The translations under genes and the position numbers were made by a program. A stretch of 64,000 bases of DNA from Pseudomonadota bacterium (lineage in GTDB: Bacteria; Pseudomonadota; Gammaproteobacteria; Burkholderiales; Rhodocyclaceae). Positions 46,469 to 55,034 of this stretch are shown here, one piece after another. The notes below the pieces were generated by a model. The model made no database searches and had not been told where the DNA came from. It worked only from the letters and a program-made list of their open reading frames with translations. The number at the start of each line of letters is the position of its first letter. The first letter of the stretch is position 1. The stretch covers positions 60,231 to 124,230 of the forward strand of contig JAGTRS010000005.1 of NCBI GenBank assembly GCA_018262195.1. Reading direction: 5' to 3'.

Positions 46469-46824
46469 GCTGGACGGCTGAAATGGAAAGGCTGAAGTCT
46501 AAACCTTGGAACCTCAGTTGACCGCTTACCCATACCTAACAAGTCGCATGACTATGGGCCTTTGCTCCTTCGTTGCAATCCACCCATTGGGTGACAGCGC
46601 TACGCGGCCGCTGGCACGTCTGGTCGGGCGTCCGGCTTTCACGAAAAATCAGCTTTTTTGCCTTAAGCGGGATTTCGCGCAGACGACATTGGCTTGGCCG
46701 GCTAGTCTTGGTTTCGCATCCCGGAGCGCCCCAACAGACATTCCGGTTGCCGTTTCCGATCTGCTTTGTGGTCGGGGCGGGCGCCGGGCAATTTCGCCCG
46801 GGGGCCGAATACAAGGAGTCGGAT
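46469..46824. other. 356-bp intergenic region between sbcD and the CsbD-like gene
   Basis: Divergent promoters for sbcDC and the CsbD-like gene should be here. Longer in-frame extensions of the CsbD-like gene into this region are not supported: AAGGAG at 46813-46818 fixes the ATG at 46825. No other gene, tRNA or dyad stands out. Confidence 0.4.
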
Positions 46825-47049
46825 ATGAGCTGGGATATTGATGCAGCAGGCTGGACGTCGGTTGGCGTGAAGATCAAGTCACGCTGGGGCAAGATCAACA
46901 ATGCCCGACTGGCTGTCATCGACAGCAAGCGCGAAGTTTTGGTCAGCCAGGTTCAGGAACTCTATGAAGTGACGGCTGAAGAAGCTGAAAATCAGGTGGC
47001 GGGCTTCGAGAAGCACACCAAGGAACTGCGTCCCAAAGTCGCAGCCTGA
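46825..47049 (+). CDS. CsbD-like stress protein
   Basis: 74 residues; AAGGAG seven bases before the ATG. It resembles the CsbD family (small general stress proteins, sigma-B controlled in Bacillus): a start with W and SVGVKIKSRWGKINNARLAVID, then KREVLVSQVQELYEVTAEEAENQV with the typical helical end. The CsbD fold is a four-helix bundle. It is convergent with the Crp-PAS gene and followed by a hairpin. Confidence 0.8.
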   Translation: MSWDIDAAGWTSVGVKIKSRWGKINNARLAVIDSKREVLVSQVQELYEVTAEEAENQVAGFEKHTKELRPKVAA

Positions 47050-47060
47050 TCGGCCTTGAT

Positions 47061-47095
47061 GGCCGGGCGACGGCGTTCGCCGTTGTTGTCCGGCC
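47061..47095. terminator. hairpin between convergent CsbD-like and Crp-PAS genes
   Basis: Outer arms GGCCGG/CCGGCC and inner arms ACGGC/GCCGT with a GTTC loop. It has no T-run, so termination is possible but not certain. Confidence 0.4.
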
Positions 47096-47104
47096 AATTT
47101 GAGG

Positions 47105-48472
47105 TCAGTTTTCGTTACCCGGTTTCGTGGCAGCATCATTGCCAACGGGCAGGTCGTCGATGAACTGTCGATAGCGAATTTCCGAATGCTTGAGCGCCCG
47201 CAGCGCACTGTGTTGTTCGGTCATATCCATCAGCACCATCCGGCATTCGGTACCTTGTTCATCAGGGACAGCTTCAACCCTGAGCGTGGATGCCGGGCGA
47301 AGTTCGCTTGCCGCCACTGCAATCTCGCAGAAGCCGCTTTTTTTCTGATTGAGGACGGTGTCGACAAACTCCCCGAAAGCCGCCTGACATTCGGGCGCCA
47401 GATAGCTGATGAAGCGATGCCGGCCCTTCTGGGAGCGTTTTAGCCCAAGCAGGATGGCACCGGCCAGATTGAGATCGAGGATGTTGCCTTGCGCGTCGAG
47501 CGTGAAGTAACCGATCGGCGCAAAGTCGTAGATGTCGGCATAGCGCTCGCTCAGGGCATCGGCTTGGTCGTGGGCTTCGTGCAGCGCTTCGTTGTCAATC
47601 TCCAGCTCGATCTTGCGAATCTCCAGCTCATGCAGCAAGCGGGTGGTTTCTGTCGGGTCATCCGAGGCGACAACCGGTTGCTCCCGCCAACGGGCCTCGG
47701 CGCGATGGCGCAGGGTTTGCGGATTGGCGCGAAACCGGCTGGGCGGATCAACCGTCACGGTCGACTGGAAATAGCGCTCGTATTCTGCGTGCACGACGCT
47801 GTGGCATTCGCAACCCCAGGCTTCCAGACCGGCGCGGTCGTGCACGGTTATCTGTCCGCGGGCGTAGCGGATCAGGCCGGCGGCCTGCAGCTTGCCGGCG
47901 CCGTCGGTGATCGATTCCCGGCGAACGCCGAGCAGGCTGGCGATCCGTTCCTGGGTCATGGCGATCCGGTTATCCGGTCGCCGGTCCAGGCAGAGCAGCA
48001 GCCAGCGGCAGAGTTGCTGTTCGAAGCTGTGGTGCTGGGCGCAGAGCAGGCCTTGGGCAGTCTGAGTCATCAGCGCATGGGCATAGCGCAGCGCCAGGCG
48101 CTGCAGGCGGCCGCCCTCGGCCAGTTCCCAGCGCAGGGTTTCCGCCTTCAGGCGATAGGCGGCGCCAGCCCCTTGAACGACCAGCTTGTGGCTGCTCGTA
48201 TCGTCACCCAGAACCAGCGAAATGCCGGCCAATCCCTCGTTGCCGACCATGGCCAGCTCGGTGGCTGCGCCATCATGGGTACTGGCGACCAACGAAATGA
48301 TGCAACTGGTCGGGAAATAGACCTCACTCAGCGCTTCGCCGGCGTTCTGCAAAACCGTGCCGGCTTGCAGCGAAACGGATTCGAGATCGTCCAGCAGCCT
48401 GGACTGTTCGGCCAGGCTCAGGCTGGCCAGGAGCAGATTCTGCCGCTGTTCAGGCAGTGGTGCGGTGGGCAT
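47105..48472 (-). CDS. Crp/Fnr-type regulator fused to a PAS domain
   Basis: 455 residues. Residues 10-150 form a cyclic-nucleotide-binding-like barrel (GTVLQNAGEALSEVYFPTS, ELAMVGNEGLAGISLVLG), without an obvious cAMP phosphate-binding R-S motif. A Crp-type winged helix (about 150-225) has QERIASLLGVRRESITDGAGKLQ. After a linker with helical heptads (about 270-305) a PAS domain (about 310-425; YDFAPIGYFTLDAQGNILDLN) closes the protein. Fnr cluster cysteines are absent from the expected N-terminal place. The ligand of either sensor is unknown. Confidence 0.85.
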   Translation of the reverse strand: MPTAPLPEQRQNLLLASLSLAEQSRLLDDLESVSLQAGTVLQNAGEALSEVYFPTSCIISLVASTHDGAATELAMVGNEGLAGISLVLGDDTSSHKLVVQGAGAAYRLKAETLRWELAEGGRLQRLALRYAHALMTQTAQGLLCAQHHSFEQQLCRWLLLCLDRRPDNRIAMTQERIASLLGVRRESITDGAGKLQAAGLIRYARGQITVHDRAGLEAWGCECHSVVHAEYERYFQSTVTVDPPSRFRANPQTLRHRAEARWREQPVVASDDPTETTRLLHELEIRKIELEIDNEALHEAHDQADALSERYADIYDFAPIGYFTLDAQGNILDLNLAGAILLGLKRSQKGRHRFISYLAPECQAAFGEFVDTVLNQKKSGFCEIAVAASELRPASTLRVEAVPDEQGTECRMVLMDMTEQHSALRALKHSEIRYRQFIDDLPVGNDAATKPGNEN

Positions 48473-48748
48473 GGCGCTCCTTGGTGGGCTGCCGGCGGCA
48501 GTCAGGACAGACTAACCCGAAAAGCGGGGCTCCGGGGCTTCGCCAGCTGGCTTGTTTCAGGCGTCGTAAATTGTCTGGAACGCGACAAGGTGGCGTGCTG
48601 CAGTGCCGGTAATCAACGGTAAATCGGGGTTCTACGCGCATTTGGCAGGTGGCATCGCTTTTGCGTCCAGGCTGTCATTGTCTTTGCAGCAGCCTCTGGG
48701 TTAGTTGGAGAGGCTTGTTGGCCGGCATCGCTATCGAGGAAAAACCGA

Positions 48749-49381
48749 ATGACCAAGAAGTTCTACATGACCCCGGGTTCGTGCTCGACCGGGATACACA
48801 TCCTGCTTGAAGAATGCGGCCTGGTCTTCGAGGCCTACATCGTCAATCTGCTGGCTGGCGACCAGTACAAGAAGGAGTACGCCGCGATCAATCCCAAGGG
48901 CACCATCCCGGCGCTGGTTCTGGATGACGGCACGGCGCTCACCGAGTTTTCCGCCATTGCCTGGTGGCTGGCGCGCAGCTATCCGAAGCGCAAGCTGCTG
49001 CCGGAAAGCCTGAAGGACGAGGTGCAGGTGCTGAGCGTCATGAATCACGCCGTGCATACGCTGCACACCCAGGGCTTCGCCCGCATCTTCACCACTGAAC
49101 GCTTCGCGCCGAGCAGTTCGGACCACGAATCGGTCAAGGCGCAGGGGCGGCAGATCATCGACAAGGCCTTCGCCTTCGTCAATCGTGAACTGGCTGGCCG
49201 GCAATATGTCGTCGATCACTTCACGATCGCCGATGCCGCGCTGTTCTACGTCGAATTCTGGGCCGACCGCATCGGCATTCCGTTGCCGGAAAACTGCGAG
49301 GCCCACTACCGCCGCATGCTGACCCGCCCGGCCGTGCGCCAGGTGCTGGCAGAAGAGGGCTACGCTTCGGTGTTGCGCTGA
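48749..49381 (+). CDS. glutathione S-transferase
   Basis: 210 residues with thioredoxin-like N-terminal domain (MTPGSCSTGIHILLEECGL; INPKGTIPALVLDDGTALTEFSAI) and a helical C-terminal domain (DHFTIADAALFYVEFW, the conserved N-capping box). The first motif contains Ser and Cys at the usual catalytic position, placing it near the beta/theta-like bacterial group. GAGG lies about 9 nt upstream. It detoxifies electrophiles with glutathione. Substrate is not predictable. Confidence 0.9.
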   Translation: MTKKFYMTPGSCSTGIHILLEECGLVFEAYIVNLLAGDQYKKEYAAINPKGTIPALVLDDGTALTEFSAIAWWLARSYPKRKLLPESLKDEVQVLSVMNHAVHTLHTQGFARIFTTERFAPSSSDHESVKAQGRQIIDKAFAFVNRELAGRQYVVDHFTIADAALFYVEFWADRIGIPLPENCEAHYRRMLTRPAVRQVLAEEGYASVLR

Positions 49382-49459
49382 GCGCCGCGCCGGAAACGGA
49401 AAGCCCTGTTACATTTGCAGGCCTTTCTGATCTGCACTGACACGCTGCCAGGAGATTCA

Positions 49460-50059
49460 ATGATCGCCAATCCGGAACACTTCAACCAGGCCATCGCCCT
49501 GTTCGACGCCGCCAACGCACAGGATCCCAATCAGGACGAAGGCCAGCCAAAAGAGCTGCTCTACGCCCAGCGCATGACCGAGATGATCGGTCGTTTCGCG
49601 CCGGAGGCCAGCGAAGTCGCCCGGCTCGCCGTGCGTGCCCAGCATATAAAACGATGGACGGTGCCGCGCAGCAACTATCCGCTCGGCAAGCCCGGCTACT
49701 TTGCGTGGCGCACCGGGCTCTATCGTTTTCATGCCGAAACGGCCGGTGAGTTGATGCGCCAGGCGGGTTACGACGAAGCGACGATTGAGCAAGTCAAACT
49801 GGCGGTCAGCAAGCAAGGCATCAAAACCAACGCCGATACCCAGATGCTGGAGGACGTCAGTTGCCTCGTCTTCATCGAGTACTACATGCTTGGCTTTGCC
49901 GGCCAGCAGGCTGATTACACCGAAGAAAAGTGGCTCGGCATCATCCGCAAGACGTGGGCGAAAATGTCGGGCGCCGCCCAGATCTTCGCCACGACGGGCG
50001 GTATCAAGCTGCCTGAGGCGCTGGTGCCGCTGATCCTGAAAGCGGTTGCCGGGGGCTGA
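49460..50059 (+). CDS. DUF4202 family protein
   Basis: 199 residues from ATG 49460 with GGAG five bases upstream. The DUF4202 pattern is clear: FDAANAQDPN near the start, YAQRMTEMIGRFAPEASEVARLAVRAQHIKRWTVPRSNYP, and DVSCLVFIEYYM. The HxxxW-x-x-P-R segment and later Glu residues resemble the HD-like metal-binding style, but the function is not established. It is often found near glutathione or stress genes; here it follows GST by 78 nt and may be in the same transcript. Confidence 0.88.
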   Translation: MIANPEHFNQAIALFDAANAQDPNQDEGQPKELLYAQRMTEMIGRFAPEASEVARLAVRAQHIKRWTVPRSNYPLGKPGYFAWRTGLYRFHAETAGELMRQAGYDEATIEQVKLAVSKQGIKTNADTQMLEDVSCLVFIEYYMLGFAGQQADYTEEKWLGIIRKTWAKMSGAAQIFATTGGIKLPEALVPLILKAVAGG

Positions 50060-50129
50060 TTGCCAGGATCAACCCGGGAATGCGGCCAGAATTGAAATTG
50101 CCGGTATCCGCCGCGGTGGCACCGGGGCC

Positions 50130-50291
50130 CTAGGCTCGGCGATCTTCGCCCGGTCGCGGCTGGCTGCGGCGTTCCGGCCGAAAAGGGTCGCGCACGCCAC
50201 GCCCGCGCAAAATCAGCGCCGGTACTGCGAACAGAAAAACCAGGATAAGGGCTGCGAGCAGGAAGTGATTCTCAAAAATTTCTTGTAGCAT
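50130..50291 (-). CDS. 53-residue small membrane protein
   Basis: ATG 50291 is chosen because AGGAG lies about 8 nt upstream; a longer start at 50318 lacks this. One transmembrane segment (FLLAALILVFLFAVPALIL, about 9-27) is followed by an Arg-rich cytoplasmic or periplasmic tail (RGRGVRDPFRPERR). No family is recognised. It is below the length at which many gene finders report. Confidence 0.65.
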   Translation of the reverse strand: MLQEIFENHFLLAALILVFLFAVPALILRGRGVRDPFRPERRSQPRPGEDRRA

Positions 50292-50358
50292 CGAACGCTC
50301 CTGAGCGTGGCTAGCCAAGCCAGCCTCTGTTCATTCTAGGCTATTGCCGCAGTCTTTT

Positions 50359-50679
50359 TTAGCCGGCAGTTGGTCCGAACATCGCCAGGAGCGTCAGGTC
50401 TTCCGTGATGTCGAAAAACGAATGTTGCGTCGTTGCCTGGATGAAAAGGACGGTTCCCGGCCCGACATCCTGCTCCTGGTCATCGACGCGAACCCTGGCT
50501 TTGCCTTCCAGCACCATATAGAGCTCATCTTCGAGGTGAGGCGCCTGCATGTCCCGGGAGCCGGCAGGAAGTCTGTAAACGGCACACGACATTTGCGAAG
50601 CTCTCAGAAACTCGAAGAAGCTGGGCTCAGAACCGGCCACTTTTGCCTTCAGCTCATTGATGTCGAATACCTTCCACAT
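50359..50679 (-). CDS. cupin-domain protein
   Basis: 106 residues; ATG 50679 with GGGAGAG upstream. A single cupin barrel: APHLEDELYMVLEGKARVRV (motif 1 with His and Glu residues) and GPGTVLFIQATTQHSFFDI (motif 2 with a His). The first His-x-His of standard motif 1 is reduced to one His, so metal binding may be altered. It resembles small sugar- or stress-related cupins of unknown role. It is probably a single-gene unit. Confidence 0.82.
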   Translation of the reverse strand: MWKVFDINELKAKVAGSEPSFFEFLRASQMSCAVYRLPAGSRDMQAPHLEDELYMVLEGKARVRVDDQEQDVGPGTVLFIQATTQHSFFDITEDLTLLAMFGPTAG

Positions 50680-50831
50680 GGCAAAACTCTCCCGGCTAAT
50701 GATGTTGGACGAAGCTATGTTGCCACACGCCAACACGCATCAAACGGGAATTCAGAAAAGTCTCGGCCTTGGGCGAGCCGGATGCGCAAAAAAAGAAGGC
50801 CTAGAGCTTCTTGGCGCTGTCCCTGTCCGCC

Positions 50832-52394
50832 TTAGGCGCTCAGCCTGAAGCGTCTGGCGCTGTCGTGCGCCGCTTCGATCATCGCCGTCAGCCGTTCGGG
50901 CGACGGATGTAGTTCTTCAGCGAATAGCCCGGCGATGCGTTCGATCGTCGCTTCGGCGGCGGCAGCATCACGGAAGAGGGCACGCGTCCGGCGGGCCAGA
51001 ATGTCTTCGATCGTCCGTGCCGCTTCGTGGCGGATGGCAAAGCGGACCATGGCTTCGGTGCAGGGCAGCGCCGGGTGCAACGGTTGCTCATGGCCGGGAA
51101 GCGTGGCGAGTTGATGTGCGTCAGTGCCGTAGACATCACTACCTGGCTGGGCCGGGCTGGCGTGCAGTTTCAGCGATTGGGTTGGGCACGGCACAGCGTT
51201 CAACCGGCCGACTTCAATGGCACGGTCGATGACCTGCTCGGCCATCAGCCGGTAGGTCGTCCATTTGCCGCCGGTGATCGTGATCAGGCCGCTGTCGCTG
51301 ACCAGCACCGCGTGTTCGCGCGACAGGGTGGCGGTGCTCTTGCCATCCTTGTTGTCCGGGTGGATCAGCGGGCGCAGGCCGGCGAAGGCACTGCGAATGT
51401 CGGCCCGGGTGGGTGGCCGCGTGAGCACGCTGGCGGCAGTACGCAGCAGGAAGTCGATCTCCTCGGCCAGCGGCTGCGGGTCGTTCAGTCGGGTGAGTTC
51501 GGGGCGCGGCGTATCGGTGGTGCCAAGCAGCACCTTGCCTTGCCATGGAATGGCGAACATGACGCGGCCGTCTTCGGTTTCCGGGACCAGAATCGCCTGC
51601 TGGCCGGGCAGGAAATCGGCATCGACGACAAGGTGGATGCCCTGGCTGGGGGTGAGCAGCGGGGCGGCATTGCTGTCATCGAGGTGTCGCACGCTGTCGG
51701 CATGCACGCCGGTGGCGTTGATCACTACCCGGGCCTGGACTTCGAATTCCTCGCCAGTTTCCGCGTCGCGCAGGATGGCACCGGCGACCCGGCCGCCCGC
51801 CTTGATCAGCCGGGTGGCCGGCAGGTAATTGAGACAGGTGGCGCCGAGGTCGGTGGCCGTGCGCATCAGCGTGATGGCTAGCCGCGCGTCGTCGAACTGG
51901 CCATCCCAGTAGCGGATGCCGCCACACAAACCCGTGCGGCGCAGGCCGGGCAGGGCGTCGATCACTTGCTGACGGTTGAGGCTGCGCGAGTGTGCCATGT
52001 TTTGACTGCCGGCCAGGAGGTCGTACATCGTCAGCCCGGCACCGTAGAGCAGGCGGTCAAAGTGTCGCCAGGCGGGAATGATGAAAGCCAGTGGATGGAC
52101 CAGATGCGGTGCGTTATGGAGCAGACGGGCGCGTTCGAGCAAGGCGTGGCGCACCATCGCAATGTCGCCCTGGCGCAGGTAGCGCACGCCGCCGTGGATC
52201 AGCTTGGTGCTGCACGACGAGGTGCCCGACGCGAAGTCGCGGGCCTCGACGAGCAGGGTGCGATATCCGCGTGCCGCTGCGTCGACGGCTGCCCCGAGCC
52301 CGCTGGCGCCGCCGCCGATGATCAGGATGTCCCAGGGGTGAGAGTCGCGCAGCCTGGCTAGGCTGTCTTCCCGGATGAATGGGGCGTTGCTCAT
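50832..52394 (-). CDS. glpD: aerobic glycerol-3-phosphate dehydrogenase
   Basis: 520 residues from ATG 52394, which overlaps the glpK stop (ATGA). The FAD-binding motif is [20 protein letters not shown] near residue 20, followed by [22 protein letters not shown], the GlpD/GlpO signature. Late motifs [20 protein letters not shown] complete the fold. It oxidises glycerol-3-phosphate to dihydroxyacetone phosphate and passes electrons to ubiquinone at the membrane. With glpK it gives a two-step glycerol pathway; glpF is not in the window. Confidence 0.96.
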   Translation of the reverse strand: MSNAPFIREDSLARLRDSHPWDILIIGGGASGLGAAVDAAARGYRTLLVEARDFASGTSSCSTKLIHGGVRYLRQGDIAMVRHALLERARLLHNAPHLVHPLAFIIPAWRHFDRLLYGAGLTMYDLLAGSQNMAHSRSLNRQQVIDALPGLRRTGLCGGIRYWDGQFDDARLAITLMRTATDLGATCLNYLPATRLIKAGGRVAGAILRDAETGEEFEVQARVVINATGVHADSVRHLDDSNAAPLLTPSQGIHLVVDADFLPGQQAILVPETEDGRVMFAIPWQGKVLLGTTDTPRPELTRLNDPQPLAEEIDFLLRTAASVLTRPPTRADIRSAFAGLRPLIHPDNKDGKSTATLSREHAVLVSDSGLITITGGKWTTYRLMAEQVIDRAIEVGRLNAVPCPTQSLKLHASPAQPGSDVYGTDAHQLATLPGHEQPLHPALPCTEAMVRFAIRHEAARTIEDILARRTRALFRDAAAAEATIERIAGLFAEELHPSPERLTAMIEAAHDSARRFRLSA

Positions 52395-53899
52395 TCGGCT
52401 TTCGCCCAATGCAGGCTGCGTTCGACGGCGCGGTGCCAGTCGGCGAACAGTTCGGTACGCCGGCCTTCGGCCATGGCAGGTTCAAAGCGGTGTTCGGCCT
52501 GCCACAGTGCCGTCAGTTCGGCTTCGTCTCGCCAGAAACCAACGGCCAGCCCGGCCAGATATGCCGCACCAAGTGCCGTGGTCTCGGTGATTTTCGGCCG
52601 CACCACCGGTACACCAAGCAGATCGGCCTGAAACTGCATCAGCAGGTCATTTTTCGCGGCACCACCATCAACGCGCAGTTCGCTCAGGCGCTGGCCGGCA
52701 TCGTTCTCCATGGCCTGCAACACTTCGGCGCTTTGAAACGCGATGGCTTCCAGCGCGGCACGGGCGATGTGAGCGCGGGTGGTGCCGCGCGTCAGGCCGA
52801 ACAGAGCACCACGGGCAAACGGATCCCAGTACGGCGCGCCGAGGCCGGTATGGGCAGGCACCAGATAGACACCGCCGTTATCCGGCACGCTGGCGGCCAG
52901 TGCCTCGATCTGGTCGGCGCTGGAAATCAGCCCCAGGCCATCGCGCAACCACTGCACGGTGGCGCCGCCCATGAAGACGCTGCCTTCGAGCAGATAGGTG
53001 GTGTGGCCCTGGCGTTGCCAGCCGACGGTGGTCAGCAGCCGGTGGCTGGAGACCATGGGGGCCCGGCCGGTGTTCATCAGCAGGAAGCAGCCGGTGCCGT
53101 AGGTGTTCTTGGCCATGCCGTGTTCGAGACAGGCTTGCCCGAAAGTGGCAGCCTGCTGGTCGCCGGCCATGCCGCTGAGCGGAATCTCGGCGCCCAGCCA
53201 TTCGGCGGCGATGGTGGCGATTTCGCCGCTGCTGTCGACGATGCGCGGCAGCAGCGCCGCCGGAATGTCGAGCAAGGCCAGCAATTCCTCATCCCAGCAG
53301 CAGCGGTGGATGTCGAAGAGCAGGGTACGCGAGGCATTCGACGAATCGGTCACATGGGCTTGCCCGCCCGAGAGCTTCCAGGCCAGCCAGCTGTCGATGG
53401 TGCCAAAAGCCAGTTCGCCGCGCTCGGCCCGGGCACGGGCGCCGGGAATGTGGTCGAGCAGCCACTTCAGCTTGGTGCCGGAAAAATAGGCATCGACCAC
53501 CAGGCCGGTACGTTCGTGGAACAGCTCGGCATGGCCGGCCGCTGTGATTTCGTCGCAAATGCCGGCAGTGCGGCGATCCTGCCAGACGATGGCGCGGTGC
53601 AGCGGTTCGCCGGTGCTTCGGTCCCAAAGCACCGTGGTTTCACGCTGGTTGGTGATGCCGGCGGCGACGATCTGCGCGGCTGAAACGCCGTTGTCGCGTA
53701 GCACGGCGCGCGCCACGGCCAACTGCGCCTGCCAGATTTCGTCGGCGTCATGCTCGACCCAGCCGGGCTGGGGGTAGTGCTGGGTGATTTCCTGCTGGGC
53801 GACGCCTTGAATGCTGCCCTGACGATCGAACAGGATGGCGCGGGCACTGGTCGTGCCCTGGTCCAGCGCAAGGACGTACTGCTCGGAAGGTGCAGGCAT
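52391..53899 (-). CDS. glpK: glycerol kinase
   Basis: 502 residues from ATG 53899 (CGGAG upstream). It begins [18 protein letters not shown] and has [27 protein letters not shown], and the later [20 protein letters not shown] and [21 protein letters not shown] of GlpK. It phosphorylates glycerol with ATP. The gene order glpK-glpD with 4-nt overlap ensures balanced expression. A GC-rich inverted repeat lies upstream of it. Confidence 0.96.
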   Translation of the reverse strand: MPAPSEQYVLALDQGTTSARAILFDRQGSIQGVAQQEITQHYPQPGWVEHDADEIWQAQLAVARAVLRDNGVSAAQIVAAGITNQRETTVLWDRSTGEPLHRAIVWQDRRTAGICDEITAAGHAELFHERTGLVVDAYFSGTKLKWLLDHIPGARARAERGELAFGTIDSWLAWKLSGGQAHVTDSSNASRTLLFDIHRCCWDEELLALLDIPAALLPRIVDSSGEIATIAAEWLGAEIPLSGMAGDQQAATFGQACLEHGMAKNTYGTGCFLLMNTGRAPMVSSHRLLTTVGWQRQGHTTYLLEGSVFMGGATVQWLRDGLGLISSADQIEALAASVPDNGGVYLVPAHTGLGAPYWDPFARGALFGLTRGTTRAHIARAALEAIAFQSAEVLQAMENDAGQRLSELRVDGGAAKNDLLMQFQADLLGVPVVRPKITETTALGAAYLAGLAVGFWRDEAELTALWQAEHRFEPAMAEGRRTELFADWHRAVERSLHWAKAE

Positions 53900-54031
53900 G
53901 GCGAACTCCGGCAAGCGTTGTTTGGCCAGTATAGCCGGCAGGGCCGGCGCGAGTCAGTAAAACCCCTCCCGGCCTCCACGGCTGGCTTTGCATAGCCAGC
54001 CGGCTACGCTGGCGTGAAGACTTGCTTCAAG

Positions 54032-54128
54032 AAACCCCTCCCGGCCCTCCCCTTTTCAGGGGAGGAGCTTCTCCAACCGTGCTCGATCAGCTCCCTCCCC
54101 TGAAAAGGGGAGGGCCGGGGAGGGGTTT
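54032..54128. repeat. long GC-rich inverted repeat between glpK and arsC-like genes
   Basis: The arms (about 38 bp each, 54032-54069 and 54090-54128) contain AACCCCTCCC, GGCCCTCCCC and TTTTCAGGGGAGG and their complements. A shorter copy of the same outer segment (AAAACCCCTCCCGGCC) also occurs at 53959-53974. It lies between the minus-strand glpK and arsC-like genes and could be a MITE-like or REP-type element, or a strong attenuating hairpin. Confidence 0.75.
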
Positions 54129-54153
54129 GAGCCGTTGTTAGACGAATTGCCGC

Positions 54154-54504
54154 CTACAAAATCGCCAGTACGTTTTCCGGTGGCCGGCCGATCACTGCCT
54201 TGTCGCCATTGACCACGATGGGACGTTCGATCAGCTTGGGGTGGGAGAGCATGGCATCGATCAGGGCGTCCTGCGACAGCGAAGGGTCGGCAAGACCGAG
54301 CTCCTTGTATTCCGCCTCGCCCTTGCGCATCAGGGCACGGGCGTCGGTGAGGCCGAGCTTTTTCAGCAGGGCGCGCAGCGTGGCGGCATCGGGAGGTGTT
54401 TCCAGATAGGCCACGACCGCGGGGGCTATGCCTTTTTCGACGAGCAGGGCCAGGGTGTCGCGGGATTTGCTGCAGCGGTTGTTGTGATAGATGGTGATGG
54501 TCAT
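54154..54504 (-). CDS. arsC: ArsC-family arsenate reductase-like protein
   Basis: 116 residues from ATG 54504; a longer frame upstream belongs to the msrB region. The ArsC fold motifs are MTITIYHNNRCSKSRDTLAL with catalytic Cys11, then the MRKGEAEYKELG region and RPIVVNGDKAVIGRPPENVL at the end, in which an Arg is the family's second substrate ligand. Members reduce arsenate with glutathione/glutaredoxin, but some (YffB-like) have other roles; no ars operon genes are nearby. It may be co-transcribed with msrB, 44 nt away. Confidence 0.88.
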   Translation of the reverse strand: MTITIYHNNRCSKSRDTLALLVEKGIAPAVVAYLETPPDAATLRALLKKLGLTDARALMRKGEAEYKELGLADPSLSQDALIDAMLSHPKLIERPIVVNGDKAVIGRPPENVLAIL

Positions 54505-54548
54505 GATGCTTGGGGTGATGGGGCTTTCAATATTCAGGTTGTCTTGAA

Positions 54549-55019
54549 TCAGGATCTGGCCAGCTTTTTCAGCGCCAGCGCGTTGATGCAGTAGCGCAGG
54601 CCGCTGGGTGCCGGGCCGTCGGGAAAGACGTGGCCGAGGTGTGCGTCGCAGACCGCGCAGGTGGTTTCGACACGGTGCATGCCGTGGCTGGTGTCGAGGA
54701 TGTAGTTCACCAGGCCGGGCGCGATGGCCTGGGTGAAGCTGGGCCAGCCGCTGCCGCTGTCGAACTTGGTCTGCGCATCGAACAGGGGTTCGCCGCAGCA
54801 GGCACAGGCGTAACGGCCAGGCTCGAAGACGGCGCACATGCTTGAGCTGAAGGCGTGTTCGGTGCCTTTCTGGCGCGTCACGTAGAACTGGTCCTGCGTC
54901 AGTACTTCCCGCCAGTCGGCAGCGCTACGCTCGTCGCGGCGCGGCGGCAGCGGGTTGCCATTGCGGATGATTTCGAGAATGCCGTTCCAGGTGAGTAGAT
55001 CGGTGGTGGTTTCGGTCAT
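54549..55019 (-). CDS. msrB: peptide methionine-(R)-sulfoxide reductase MsrB
   Basis: 156 residues. MsrB motifs include CACCGEPLFDAQTKFDSG, GWPSFTQA, and CAVCDAHLGHVFPDG; the two CxxC pairs bind zinc. The catalytic cysteine is Cys144 in LRYCINALAL. The N-terminal half contains the usual WREVLTQDQFYVTRQKGTE helix. It reduces methionine-R-sulfoxide in proteins using thioredoxin. It sits between selO and the arsC-like gene, all on one strand. Confidence 0.95.
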   Translation of the reverse strand: MTETTTDLLTWNGILEIIRNGNPLPPRRDERSAADWREVLTQDQFYVTRQKGTEHAFSSSMCAVFEPGRYACACCGEPLFDAQTKFDSGSGWPSFTQAIAPGLVNYILDTSHGMHRVETTCAVCDAHLGHVFPDGPAPSGLRYCINALALKKLARS

Positions 55020-55034
55020 GGGGGTCTCCGGGGG

